Shown here one piece after another: positions 1-7,553 of a DNA stretch of 19,076 bases. The notes beneath the pieces were generated by a model, which did not search any database, had not been told where the DNA came from, and saw nothing but the letters and a program-made list of their open reading frames with translations. The translations under genes were made by a program, and so were the position numbers. Every line of letters begins with the position of its first letter. The first letter of the stretch is position 1. The DNA is from DASYYE01 sp035946955 (GTDB lineage Bacteria; Actinomycetota; Actinomycetes; Streptosporangiales; Streptosporangiaceae), in NCBI GenBank assembly GCA_035946955.1, contig DASYYE010000487.1, positions 1 through 19,076 of the forward strand, written 5' to 3'.

Positions 1-7
1 GGCCCCC

Positions 8-661
8 CTAGACGTCACCGATGACGCCCACCTGCTCTGCCTGACTCAGCGAGTCGGGCCCCGTGAGGACGTAGTCGCCTCCAGCATGCCCGTCCTGGTA
101 CAGGGTCCGCGCCGCGACGGCTGCCACGTCACGCTCATCAACCGGTGCCGTCTCGGCAGCGCCGTAAGGCCACCGGACGACGCCATCCGCACGAATCGCA
201 GCCGCCCACCAGAACAACGAGTTCGACGCGAACATCCCCGGCCGGATGATGGTCGACTCGAGGCCGGCCGACGCGATGAGCCGCTCAATATCGGCGTGGA
301 GCACCGCCATCGGGTTCGGTTGCTGGAAGAAAGGGTGCGGGGTTTGGTGCGGTGACGAGAGAAAGACGACACGCCGCGCGTAGGTCGCGAGACGCCCGAC
401 AATTGCCGGAGCAGTCGCCGGCGGGGCGGTCCAGACGAGGAAGACGGCACTGGCACCGTGCAGCGCTGCGTCGAGCGATTCGGGCACGGTGAGGTCGCCG
501 GTGACGACTTCGACGCCCGCCGGCAGCGCCGCCGCTGCCTCCGGGCGACGCGTAAGGGCGCGTACTGGCACGCCCGCGTCTAGCAGCAGGTTGACTACGA
601 CGCGCCCGACCCGGCCGGACGCTCCCGTGACGAGCACCGGGGACACTTGCGTCCGGGTCAT
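8..661 (-). CDS. NmrA-like NAD(P)-binding oxidoreductase, C-terminus probably lost by frameshift
   Basis: An atypical short-chain dehydrogenase of the NmrA/NAD(P)H-binding type. The Rossmann motif TGASGRVGR lies at residues 12-20 after the chosen ATG (661), followed by the usual strand-helix pattern with ALTRRP (cofactor phosphate region) and GDLTVPESLDAAL. Later family landmarks are FLSSPHQTPHPFF, ESTIIRPGMF and APVDERDVAAVAA. The family is normally about 275-285 residues; this one stops at 217, straight after SLSQAEQVGVIGDV, where relatives continue into a substrate-binding tail. The stop (8-10) lies next to a run of six G on the coding strand, and one added base there would restore an open frame (GDV-L-G-G), so a frameshift is likely. 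No good RBS precedes 661, and an in-frame start up to 790 is possible but would overlap the upstream gene. It lies 91 bases behind the beta-propeller gene. The substrate is unknown. Confidence 0.75.
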   Translation of the reverse strand: MTRTQVSPVLVTGASGRVGRVVVNLLLDAGVPVRALTRRPEAAAALPAGVEVVTGDLTVPESLDAALHGASAVFLVWTAPPATAPAIVGRLATYARRVVFLSSPHQTPHPFFQQPNPMAVLHADIERLIASAGLESTIIRPGMFASNSLFWWAAAIRADGVVRWPYGAAETAPVDERDVAAVAARTLYQDGHAGGDYVLTGPDSLSQAEQVGVIGDV

Positions 662-752
662 GAGGCGGAGCCGGGCATCGTCTGCGGCAGGCGAACCGAG
701 TGGGTCATGCCACCGATTGTGACGCAGATGTGCTGACCCGGCGTCGGTGTGG

Positions 753-2156
753 TCAGGAACTGGCGGGCGCGAAGCTGCGCAGCATGCCATCTAGTCCCAC
801 GACATAGATGCTGCCTTGGGAGATAGCAGGCGAGGCCAGGATTGCTTTGGCGGTGGGCCGCGTGGTCCAGACCGTCGCGCCGTCCGCCAGGCTGAGCGCG
901 TACACCCGGCCCCTGTCGTTCGCAACGACCAGCACCTGTTGCCCGGCCGGCCCGGTGACCGCCGCTGACGCATAGAAGGTGACACCGGTGAGGGTGTGCC
1001 AGACCTGCTTCCCGGTGCGGGCGTTCAGCGCATAGACGCCATCGTTGGACGCAAGGTAGAGCGTGCCACCTTCGAGGGCGCTGCTCGACTCCATGTCCTG
1101 CCCATTCTTTTCCAGGTAGTGGTGCCAGACCAACCTGCCCGTGGTGAGGTCGAGCGCGTAGGCGATGTGATCCTTGCCAGACACATAGGCCACTCCGTCA
1201 GCGAAACCGTTGGTGCCCGGCGCCGAGATGGTCGGGGCCGCCCCTACATCCATCAACCTCTGCGTGCTGGTCTGGTAGCGCCAGTCGAGCGCGCCGGTGA
1301 CCGCGTTGAGCGCGTACACCGAGTCGTCGGGGTCCCGGCTGCCGAACACGAGGACTGGGTTGCCGTCGGCGTCTGTGCCGTAGGCGGGAGGGGACCAGGT
1401 TCCTCCCCGGGCCGCCTGCCACGACGTGAACTGCCAATCCAGGGCGCAGGAGCCGTGGGTGTTTCCTGCTCCGTAGACCGCGTACTCGGCGCCCACCACA
1501 CCCTTGCCCGGGTCGGTGCCGACATACAGCACAGGGCCCGAGCCGTCCGGGGCGTCGACGACCACCGGGGCGGCCTGGATGTGGTGCCCGATGGTGAAAT
1601 CGCACATCAGCGCGCCGGTTGAGGCGTTTAGCGCGTACACGATGCCGGCGCTCGAGGCGATGTAGACCACTCCGCCGAAGACGGCGGGTGAAGCCTGGAT
1701 GTTCCCGCCAGTGCTGCCGAGCGAGTACTCCCACACGGGCGCTCCGCCGGTAGCCGGATAGGCGTAGAAGTGGGAGGCGGACCCAGCGTAGACCAGGGCC
1801 TCCCCCAGCGAGGTGCTCGTGGCCACGGCCGGCGAGGCGTAACTGCCGGTGGCCCCGAGCGACGCGGTCCACCCGCTGGCCAGGTGCGGTGCGGTCGTGA
1901 CGCTGATCGCCGTCTCGGCGGAGACCCCGAGGTGAGCCGGGCCGCCTTGGAACATCGGCCAGTCAGCGGGCCCGCTGTCCAGGGTGCGGGTACTGCCGCT
2001 GGCCAGCGCCTGGCGTGCGGCTGCGGGTGCAGGCCGGCGCCAGGCGGCAGAGCGGGCGGCCGCGCCCGCCGGGCATGCGCCCACGATCGCCGCAGCGAGC
2101 GCGAGGACCGCTGCTCCTGTCACCAGCGCTGGCTCGGACCGGAGCGAATTTGGCAT
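753..2156 (-). CDS. Secreted PQQ-type beta-propeller repeat protein
   Basis: 467 residues. The signal peptide has its hydrophobic core at about residues 11-33. The mature part opens with DWPMFQGGPAHLG (65-77), the classic first element of PQQ/YVTN-type propellers. About eight blades follow, each with a pattern like VYALNASTGALMC: near 121-143, 163-187, 208-242, 267-293, 321-345, 365-387, 407-430 and 448-461. No extra catalytic domain is visible, so I see a scaffold or binding protein outside the membrane, not a PQQ enzyme. The ATG at 2156 is chosen because GAGAGGAG lies 7 bases upstream; a longer in-frame start at 2240 would run into the lipoprotein gene. It is the last clear gene of the exopolysaccharide-like operon, 43 bases after the lipoprotein stop. 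The ligand is unknown. A BamB-like assembly role is less likely because there is no outer-membrane context. Confidence 0.85.
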   Translation of the reverse strand: MPNSLRSEPALVTGAAVLALAAAIVGACPAGAAARSAAWRRPAPAAARQALASGSTRTLDSGPADWPMFQGGPAHLGVSAETAISVTTAPHLASGWTASLGATGSYASPAVATSTSLGEALVYAGSASHFYAYPATGGAPVWEYSLGSTGGNIQASPAVFGGVVYIASSAGIVYALNASTGALMCDFTIGHHIQAAPVVVDAPDGSGPVLYVGTDPGKGVVGAEYAVYGAGNTHGSCALDWQFTSWQAARGGTWSPPAYGTDADGNPVLVFGSRDPDDSVYALNAVTGALDWRYQTSTQRLMDVGAAPTISAPGTNGFADGVAYVSGKDHIAYALDLTTGRLVWHHYLEKNGQDMESSSALEGGTLYLASNDGVYALNARTGKQVWHTLTGVTFYASAAVTGPAGQQVLVVANDRGRVYALSLADGATVWTTRPTAKAILASPAISQGSIYVVGLDGMLRSFAPASS

Positions 2157-2199
2157 CAGCGTTCTCCTCTCAATCGGCGGCTCGCGGTCGGCGAGCAGC

Positions 2200-3111
2200 T
2201 CAGCCGGTGGCACATGTCCGGGCGCTGGAATCGGCGGCACCGGGCAGCCTCTGCAGGAATGCTGCGGCCAGTGATGCCCCAGCGGTGGAGCGGTCCTTGG
2301 GGATGTTCAGCCAGTAGCCGGACACGAGGCCGCGGGTGGCGGTGAAGTCCTGGGAGAGGTCTGCCGCGCTGGTCACCCGCGCCGTGCTGAGCCCGGCGAA
2401 CACGATGGCATTGGGGTTCGCCGCGCGGGCCTGCGCTGTTGCCTGCCTGACGAACTGCACGTAGTCCTGGGCCTGGCGGAAGGCCGTCTGCTCGTACGGT
2501 TGGGCCTGGATCTCGTAGATGTCCGACAGCCGCGCAGAGGCCGAGGCGAGGCCGAGGGTGAGGTACTGCCGCCAGGAGATGCCACCTCGCTGGAAGCTGG
2601 GTACGAGGTCCTGGGCCGGCATCAGGATGACCTTGTAGCCACGGCTGTGAGCCAGGCGGGAGAACAGCGTCTCGTACTGGACGGGTGCTTCCTGCTCCCG
2701 CGACGGCGTCGCTGACCAGGCCTCGTTGTCGTAGGCAACCCAGTGGGTACCCGCGGCGATCTGCCGCAGCGTCAGGGCAGTGCGGAACGCCGCGTAGCTC
2801 TTGAAGTACGCCACTGTCTGGCCGACCGGGCTGGTCACTCCGGGACGTTCGAGGACGAACACATTCGTGAGCCTCAGCCCATGACGGACGCTGCCCGGGG
2901 CTTCCGCCTGGAGCGCGCTCAGCTGACCGGAGTTCATTATCCAGAACTCGGCGCCGTTGACCCCCGGCCGGCAGGATGAGGTCACATACGGCTCGAACGC
3001 CGGGCCGCTGGGCGCGTGCCCGGCCGTCTGCTGGCTGCCGCCCGCCGTGCAGCCTGCCACCAGGAGCACACCAGTAACCAGAGCAGTGGCTGATGACATT
3101 CGGCGGGGCAC
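2200..3111 (-). CDS. Putative lipoprotein with possible glycoside-hydrolase-like (TIM-barrel) fold
   Basis: 303 residues from a GTG at 3111. The short signal peptide MPRRMSSATALVTGVLLVAG ends in a lipobox, VAGC, with Cys21 as the lipidated residue. The GTG is preferred over the ATG at 3099 because it adds the Arg-Arg needed in the n-region and has GAAG 5 bases upstream. The mature part has no family I can name firmly. Its segments AGTHWVAYDNEAWSATP, GYKVILMPAQDLVPSF, IYEIQAQPYEQ, NAIVFAGLS and VSGYWLNIP are spaced like the strands of a TIM barrel with acidic residues at strand ends (DNE, E in IYEIQ), as in glycosidase-like proteins. That reading is inference. It sits 59 bases behind the glycosyltransferase and 43 before the beta-propeller, where synthase-dependent polysaccharide systems often carry a hydrolase or lyase. 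Confidence 0.75.
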   Translation of the reverse strand: MPRRMSSATALVTGVLLVAGCTAGGSQQTAGHAPSGPAFEPYVTSSCRPGVNGAEFWIMNSGQLSALQAEAPGSVRHGLRLTNVFVLERPGVTSPVGQTVAYFKSYAAFRTALTLRQIAAGTHWVAYDNEAWSATPSREQEAPVQYETLFSRLAHSRGYKVILMPAQDLVPSFQRGGISWRQYLTLGLASASARLSDIYEIQAQPYEQTAFRQAQDYVQFVRQATAQARAANPNAIVFAGLSTARVTSAADLSQDFTATRGLVSGYWLNIPKDRSTAGASLAAAFLQRLPGAADSSARTCATG

Positions 3112-3170
3112 GCGATCTTCAGAGTGTCTGGGGCGCCAGCCGGCCCGGTGACGCCGTGCGGGGTTTCCAG

Positions 3171-5135
3171 TCACGCACCCGTAGCCTCCGACTGGCGCGG
3201 TGAGGGAGCCTGCCCGAGCAGCGCACCCCAGGTGGGGTACCGGTCCCGGATCGCCACCGGTGGCCGCACCGGCCGCACACCGCAGGAGAGGACGGCCTCG
3301 AGCAGGAAGAAGCGCTTGAGCGTGGCAAAGACAACCCAGAGCAGGAGCCAGGGCACGAGGCTCAGCCGCCGGAAGTAGGCCATGACCAGCAACCTCGGGA
3401 CCATTGCCGGGAGCTGTGTCAGCGCGAGGGCGAAAAGGAAACGCAGGAAGTTGTGGTGTGCCCCCGCATCGAAGATGCAGTATTCCAGCGAGAGCACGAG
3501 GAAGAAGAAGTGCGCGGGGACGAACAGGCGCCCGAGGTTCCCCTTGGGAATCTGGAACCAGAACCGGGGGCCAGGAGCGCCATTCCCGAACGGGGTGAAG
3601 CGCCCGAAGCTCATCAGGCCGCCCAGTCCCCAGCGGAAACGCTGGATGCGGAGCTCCGGGACGTTGCGCGGGACGTCCTCGTAGGAGACGATGCGCGGGT
3701 CGATCTGGGCCCGCCACCCGAGACGGGCGAGCGCGCAGGTGAAATCGACATCCTCGCCGAACATGCCGTCGACGAAACCGCCGATCGCCAGCCCCGCCTC
3801 ACGCCGGAACCCGCAGAAGGTGCCGGGGATGCACGGCACCGCGTCCACCTGGCACAGCGTTGGGCGCAGGAATCCGAACGCGAAGACCTGCTCGATCGCC
3901 CGCATGCGGTCGATCCATGTGGTGTACGGCTCCTTCGGGATGGTGAAAGCCCCCACCAAGCCGACGCGCGGGTCATCCAGGAAATAGGCGATCGAGTAGA
4001 TGAAGGCCTTCGGTTCGAGGGCGCAGTCGGCGTCCACCCGGTAGACGTAATCCGACGTGCAGCGGCTCAGTGCCAGATTCAGCGCGCGGGCCTTGCCGGC
4101 GTGTTCGCCCGGGATGACCTCTCCGGTGGCGTAGCTGAAGGACGCGATCGTCTCGGTTGCGAGCTCATAGGTGCCGTCGGTCGACCCGTCATCGCACATG
4201 ATCACCCGGACTGGCCCCCCATATTCGGCCGCGGCCCGGTCGATCGACCGGAGCAGCCGCTGGATGCCGACCGCCTCGTTGTACGCAGGCACGATGACTT
4301 CGAGGGCGGGCCGCTCCTGGCTGGGCTCTACCCGGTGACCGGCCAGCTTGGTCAGGCCCAGCAGCACCGACATCAGGTCGATCACGGCGGGCCTGATGCT
4401 GATCACGATGAAGAAGTCGAGCAGCGTGTTGCCCCCGGTCAAGCCAATGAGCCAGACCGCCAGTCCGCCTACCAGGCCCAGCGACGCACCCAGGCAGAGG
4501 ATCATCACCAGGTTGTCACGCCAGTCGCCGCGCCGCAGTACCGGCACCTGCGTCACCCTGGGTAGCTGGTAGGTGGTGAAGTACATCCGGAGGATCATCC
4601 AGAACGCCAGTGTGTACTGCAGGAACATGGCGACGATCGGAGCCGGGCCAATCGGGAGGCCGGCCGTGATGCCCACCAGCGCGATACCACAGTCGGTGAC
4701 CACCGACAGCGCCAGGAACAGCGGCATGTGCAGCAGGATCATCACCCGCCGTCCCGGCGTGGCAGGCAGCGCGATGGCGAACGTGAACACGAAGCCGAGC
4801 ACGGTGAGCGGCAGCAGCGGCAGCACCCTGGAGGTATAGGCCGCAATGGCCAGCGGGTCCCGGACGACCGAGGACAGGACGCCAGTCACCAGGCCGCGGT
4901 ATATCTGCGTCGGCGACGGTGACCTGATGGCCACGACAGCCAGGTTGACCAGGGCCGCCACCGCGAAGAAGAAGCTGTCGCGGGCCAGTGCGGGCAGCTT
5001 GAAGGGCGGCAGCCGGACGACGTTCCACGATCCCTGGTCGGAATCGTCGAACCGGCGGTTCAGCGGCTTCAAGACCAGGTATCCGAGGACCAAGGCGACG
5101 ATCAGCAGGAGCACCAGGCCCTTGACGTTGTACAA
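3171..5135 (-). CDS. Membrane family-2 glycosyltransferase, processive polysaccharide synthase type
   Basis: 654 residues. An N-terminal membrane region (about six or seven segments between residues 5 and 262) is followed by a cytosolic GT-A domain and about three C-terminal segments (535-552, 563-583, 592-612). The GT2 signature is complete: VPAYNE 282-287, DDGS 315-318 for the nucleotide, DAD 368-370 for the metal, GED 460-462 with the catalytic acid, and QRFRW 498-502, the QxxRW motif that marks processive enzymes such as cellulose, hyaluronan, alginate and PNAG synthases. The enzyme should build a polymer from a nucleotide sugar and translocate it; the sugar cannot be read from the sequence. 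No PilZ domain is present. The start is TTG at 5135, preceded by GGAAGGGGGTG. The gene lies 34 bases behind the HlyD-like gene, so the two are probably co-translated partners. The long N-terminal membrane part is larger than in bacterial cellulose synthases. Confidence 0.9.
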   Translation of the reverse strand: MYNVKGLVLLLIVALVLGYLVLKPLNRRFDDSDQGSWNVVRLPPFKLPALARDSFFFAVAALVNLAVVAIRSPSPTQIYRGLVTGVLSSVVRDPLAIAAYTSRVLPLLPLTVLGFVFTFAIALPATPGRRVMILLHMPLFLALSVVTDCGIALVGITAGLPIGPAPIVAMFLQYTLAFWMILRMYFTTYQLPRVTQVPVLRRGDWRDNLVMILCLGASLGLVGGLAVWLIGLTGGNTLLDFFIVISIRPAVIDLMSVLLGLTKLAGHRVEPSQERPALEVIVPAYNEAVGIQRLLRSIDRAAAEYGGPVRVIMCDDGSTDGTYELATETIASFSYATGEVIPGEHAGKARALNLALSRCTSDYVYRVDADCALEPKAFIYSIAYFLDDPRVGLVGAFTIPKEPYTTWIDRMRAIEQVFAFGFLRPTLCQVDAVPCIPGTFCGFRREAGLAIGGFVDGMFGEDVDFTCALARLGWRAQIDPRIVSYEDVPRNVPELRIQRFRWGLGGLMSFGRFTPFGNGAPGPRFWFQIPKGNLGRLFVPAHFFFLVLSLEYCIFDAGAHHNFLRFLFALALTQLPAMVPRLLVMAYFRRLSLVPWLLLWVVFATLKRFFLLEAVLSCGVRPVRPPVAIRDRYPTWGALLGQAPSPRQSEATGA

Positions 5136-5169
5136 GGAAACACACCCCCTTCCTCGACGGCAGCGCCGT

Positions 5170-6186
5170 TCAGCCCAGGGTGACGCTGACGGTCATGCCC
5201 GGGGTTATCGGCGCTTTGGCGGCGCCGATGGAGATCACCACGTCGTAGTAAGTCGCGCTCGGCACCTGCGCCGGAGCTGAGATGATCTGGCTGACCGTGC
5301 CGGTGACGGTCTTGTTGAGGGCCATGAAGCGAAGCGTTGCCCGCTGGCCCAGGTGCACGCCCGGCAGGTTCTGCTCGGGGACCTGAGCGGTGACGGTGAG
5401 CGGCATGGTGTACAGCGTGACGAGCGATTGGTATCCGGGCGCCGAGGTTGAGCCGTTGCCACGCGCGGACGATGAGGCCCCATCGAACAGGCTGATTCCG
5501 CCGGACTGCTGCCCCGCCCCGGACTCGACGGCAGGCCCGCTGTAGCCGCGCACACCACTCGGGCCAGCGACGTCGCCGGCCGCCCCCGAGGTGTTCGCGA
5601 TGACTCCAGTAGCCGGCGCGAAGATCTCAGTCTGATTGACCGCCTGCTCATCAGCTGCGAGCTTGGCCTGGTCGCTGGCTAGCTGGGAGCGCGCCGCGGC
5701 GAGGTTCGCCGCCGGGCTCACCGGTGTGCTTCCCGGACTGACCGGGAGGGTCTTGTCGGCGGCCAGCGTGGCCTGGTCGGCCTTGATCGCGGCCTGGTCG
5801 GCCTTCAGCCGGGCCTGGGCCACCTTCCGATTCTGGGTCGCGAGAACCTGGCCGGCCTTGACACTCTGACCGGGATGGACAGTGACCGTCTGGATCAAGC
5901 CGCTGTTCGCGAAGTTCAGGAAGTACGCGTGGGCCGGGGTGACCTGGCCACTGAAGCTCGGGGCCTGGGAAACCACCGCCCGGTAGCTGACCACGCTGAC
6001 GAGAGCCCCGATGGCCAGGGCACTGACGGAGAAGATGACCTGCCGGGGACGCAACGGGGAGCGGATCGTCCTGATCTCGCCGTCGCTCGAGCTTCCGGTA
6101 ATCGCCGCGTTCATACCGCGGCTTTGCCTCCTGGCTACCGTACGGGGTTCAGCCGTTTTCACCTGGGTGTCCTTTATATCCACCAT
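5170..6186 (-). CDS. HlyD/MacA-type membrane adaptor protein
   Basis: 338 residues. There is a basic cytosolic N-terminus, one membrane segment (about 50-70), then an extracytoplasmic adaptor. The first half of a lipoyl-like domain is at 98-118 (VTVHPGQSVKAGQVLA). Two coiled-coil helices rich in Ala, Lys, Asp and Gln follow (118-148 and 158-186), then the second lipoyl half at 188-208 (IFAPATGVIANTSGAAGD). A Gly/Ser-rich loop (209-255) leads to a beta-barrel ending in ITPGMTVSVTLG. In ABC or RND systems such adaptors link to an export pump, but no transporter gene is here. The neighbour is a processive glycosyltransferase, as with Alg8 and the HlyD-like periplasmic part of Alg44. The ATG at 6186 has AAGGAGG 5 bases upstream, which beats the longer in-frame start at 6279. 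It is the first gene of the operon. Confidence 0.88.
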   Translation of the reverse strand: MVDIKDTQVKTAEPRTVARRQSRGMNAAITGSSSDGEIRTIRSPLRPRQVIFSVSALAIGALVSVVSYRAVVSQAPSFSGQVTPAHAYFLNFANSGLIQTVTVHPGQSVKAGQVLATQNRKVAQARLKADQAAIKADQATLAADKTLPVSPGSTPVSPAANLAAARSQLASDQAKLAADEQAVNQTEIFAPATGVIANTSGAAGDVAGPSGVRGYSGPAVESGAGQQSGGISLFDGASSSARGNGSTSAPGYQSLVTLYTMPLTVTAQVPEQNLPGVHLGQRATLRFMALNKTVTGTVSQIISAPAQVPSATYYDVVISIGAAKAPITPGMTVSVTLG

Positions 6187-6246
6187 GGTGTCCTCCTTAC
6201 CTATGGAGCCACGAACCGCGTTATCGATTACCCAGGCTTGCCGAAA

Positions 6247-6264
6247 CCATTGGTTAGTCAATGG
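6247..6264. repeat. Inverted repeat in the leader of the exopolysaccharide-like operon
   Basis: CCATTG and CAATGG form a perfect 6-bp inverted repeat around a 6-base loop, between the leader ORF stop and the HlyD start. It could be a small RNA hairpin or a protein-binding site. It is short enough to be chance. Confidence 0.35.
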
Positions 6265-6283
6265 ATGACTTGCGGTCACTGCC

Positions 6284-6316
6284 CTAGTTGCCTGCTGGCT
6301 TTACCAGGCCCATCAT
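6284..6316 (-). CDS. Candidate 10-residue leader peptide upstream of the HlyD-glycosyltransferase operon
   Basis: A minimal ORF reading MMGLVKPAGN and a stop. It is too short for usual gene callers. AGGAGG (6324-6329) lies exactly 7 bases before the first ATG and 10 before the second, as good as any RBS in the window. The ORF ends 97 bases before the HlyD start. No run of one amino acid's codons is present, so classical amino-acid attenuation is not indicated. It may tune operon translation or be a chance RBS and ATG. Confidence 0.35.
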   Translation of the reverse strand: MMGLVKPAGN

Positions 6317-6359
6317 GGCAGGACCTCCTAGCCGCCGGCGCAAGCCACACCGCGACAAC

Positions 6360-6518
6360 TTACTGTGCGTCAGCTACCATAACTGGCCAAGTCGGCTTTT
6401 GTCTGGGCCGAGGGGGCAAATTTAACCCCAAGGCCACGGCAATGTCGTTTAGCACTTTCATGACCATCTGCAGCAGCCGGTCTGCTGATTGTCCGTAAGA
6501 AGTCAAAGGATTGGCCAT
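6360..6518 (-). CDS. Candidate 52-residue small protein, unknown function
   Basis: From ATG 6518 the frame gives a compact small protein: a polar N-terminus (MANPLTSYGQSADR), an amphipathic helix (LLQMVMKVLNDIAVALGL), then a Pro/Arg-rich segment and PTWPVMVADAQ. A weak GGCGGG lies about 7 bases upstream. The same frame is open to 6650, but the residues before 6518 look random. Codon use is mixed at third positions, unlike the strongly G/C-ending genes around it, which speaks against a native gene unless it was acquired. It lies on the same strand as, and just upstream of, the leader ORF and the exopolysaccharide-like operon. I recognise no family. It could be a regulator peptide or noise. Confidence 0.3.
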   Translation of the reverse strand: MANPLTSYGQSADRLLQMVMKVLNDIAVALGLNLPPRPRQKPTWPVMVADAQ

Positions 6519-6927
6519 GGTAAACCCGCCAGAAAGGCAAGGCCGCAGGTGGCGGAACAGAATCCGCGTTAAACGATGGGAATTACGGGCAATAGTCGGA
6601 TGAGGTACAAAACGAGCCTCGTGTTCAGGTCTGATGCCGGAAGTCCCCAATGAGGCGCATGAGGCAGAAGTCTGACGCTTGCCCTCTAGTCGTAGATCGT
6701 GATCTATCGTCGTCAGCCATCGCAGCCTGCCTGGGGTTCGATACCCTGGGTCAGGTTCTTGCGGTCGGGTGTCAGCCGGCCAGGCGCTGGGCAGGAGGCC
6801 GATCAGTCGATCCGGGGTGGCCTGCTAGCGCAATCGGCGGTCTGTGAGGCCGCGAACTCCGCGCAGACGCGGAACTCAAGCCGCTGCCAGAACCCGCTGG
6901 CGCCGAAGTGGTGGGTCACAAGAGCAT
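6519..6927. other. AT-richer gene-poor stretch
   Basis: No convincing gene on either strand. Base composition is clearly less GC-rich than in flanking genes. On the minus strand, 6803-6919 holds a 38-codon frame containing GASGFWQRLEFRVCAEFAAS, which looks protein-like and could be a gene remnant, but I cannot name its family. The promoter of the downstream operon could lie here; no clear -35/-10 pair was found. Confidence 0.4.
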
Positions 6928-7110
6928 TCAGCTCCGCCGGTACTTGGCGATTGCTGAAATACGGTAGACATCGCGACGATGGCCAATATCCACCACCGTC
7001 ACCATCCGGCTCTTGCCGTCGATGCGGCAGATTATTCGGTAGGCGCCGCGACGTGCACTGAACCTATCAGCCACAGGAGCACCCCAGCTTGGAAGATCGT
7101 GGAGGCACAA
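6928..7110 (-). pseudogene. RelE/ParE-type toxin remnant, N-terminus missing
   Basis: About 60 residues remain. The segment FSARRGAYRIICRIDGKSRM followed by VTVVDIGHRRDVYR matches the C-terminal half of RelE/ParE mRNA interferase-like toxins, where (R)xGxYRxxYxID and V(D/H)IGHRxDVYR are the conserved strands. A full toxin is about 85-95 residues. The N-terminal helices (normally a segment like RAERDLDRLP) are absent, and two in-frame stops (TAG and TGA) lie shortly upstream of 7110. No intact Phd/RelB-type antitoxin is visible next to it. I read it as the tail of a dead toxin-antitoxin module, fitting the otherwise empty, compositionally odd region. A live short form starting at the TTG (7110) is unlikely without the N-terminal helices. 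Confidence 0.6.
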
Positions 7111-7510
7111 CCATCTTCCGCCTGTTCACATCTACGGAGGCATGGACAAACAACTTCGGCTTCGGCCGCAGCTCACGTAGTCGGGTGTGCTGGTTACCTG
7201 GCAGCCAGGAAGGAATGGCCTGCCGAAGGCAACGTGGTCGGCAGCGCCGCTGCGAGACTTCCGCTGGAGAAGGCATGGGCAGACCTTGGAACACGGCGAG
7301 GTCACTGACTCCGGGAACAAGTCCAGATACCCCGCGATCAATCGCGGCCCTAAAGAACTTCGCGAACACTCCCGACGCCAAGGGCACACCACCCCAAGAT
7401 GCCCAGTTGCGAGCGGACACGGTGGAACTCAGTGGGGGGCCAGCCCGAAAAGGGCGGGCCCCCCACCGCACTGGCTGGCAGTTACCTGCCTGAGGCCCGG
7501 TCAGCGGCAT
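7111..7510. other. Stretch without a recognisable gene
   Basis: Several frames are open here on both strands, but none gives a protein I recognise and their codon use is unremarkable. The antitoxin and toxin N-terminus expected for the RelE remnant would have lain here and are not visible. Confidence 0.4.
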
Positions 7511-7512
7511 GT

Positions 7513-7532
7513 GCCGGGCGCTGCGGCCCGGC
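7513..7532 (-). terminator. Hairpin after the chitosanase-like gene
   Basis: GCCGGGC and GCCCGGC form a perfect 7-bp stem around a 6-base loop, 21 bases beyond the stop of the gene at 7554. A second overlapping GC hairpin (CCGGC...GCCGG) follows. There is no U-run, as is common in actinomycete terminators. Confidence 0.5.
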
Positions 7533-7553
7533 GGTTTGCCGGCTGGCTATGGT

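Noticed and set aside
3453..4565. Long plus-strand open frame (370 codons) opposite the glycosyltransferase gene
   Set aside because: It is antisense to a gene with a full set of GT2 motifs, has no RBS, and its composition (many Arg, Asp, Gly, His) is that of a GC-rich shadow frame.
6186..6279. Longer N-terminus for the HlyD protein from 6279
   Set aside because: The added residues look random and an AAGGAGG sits 5 bases before the ATG at 6186.
6400..6660. c-di-GMP or c-di-AMP riboswitch ahead of the polysaccharide-like operon
   Set aside because: I looked for the conserved cores of these riboswitches and did not find them.
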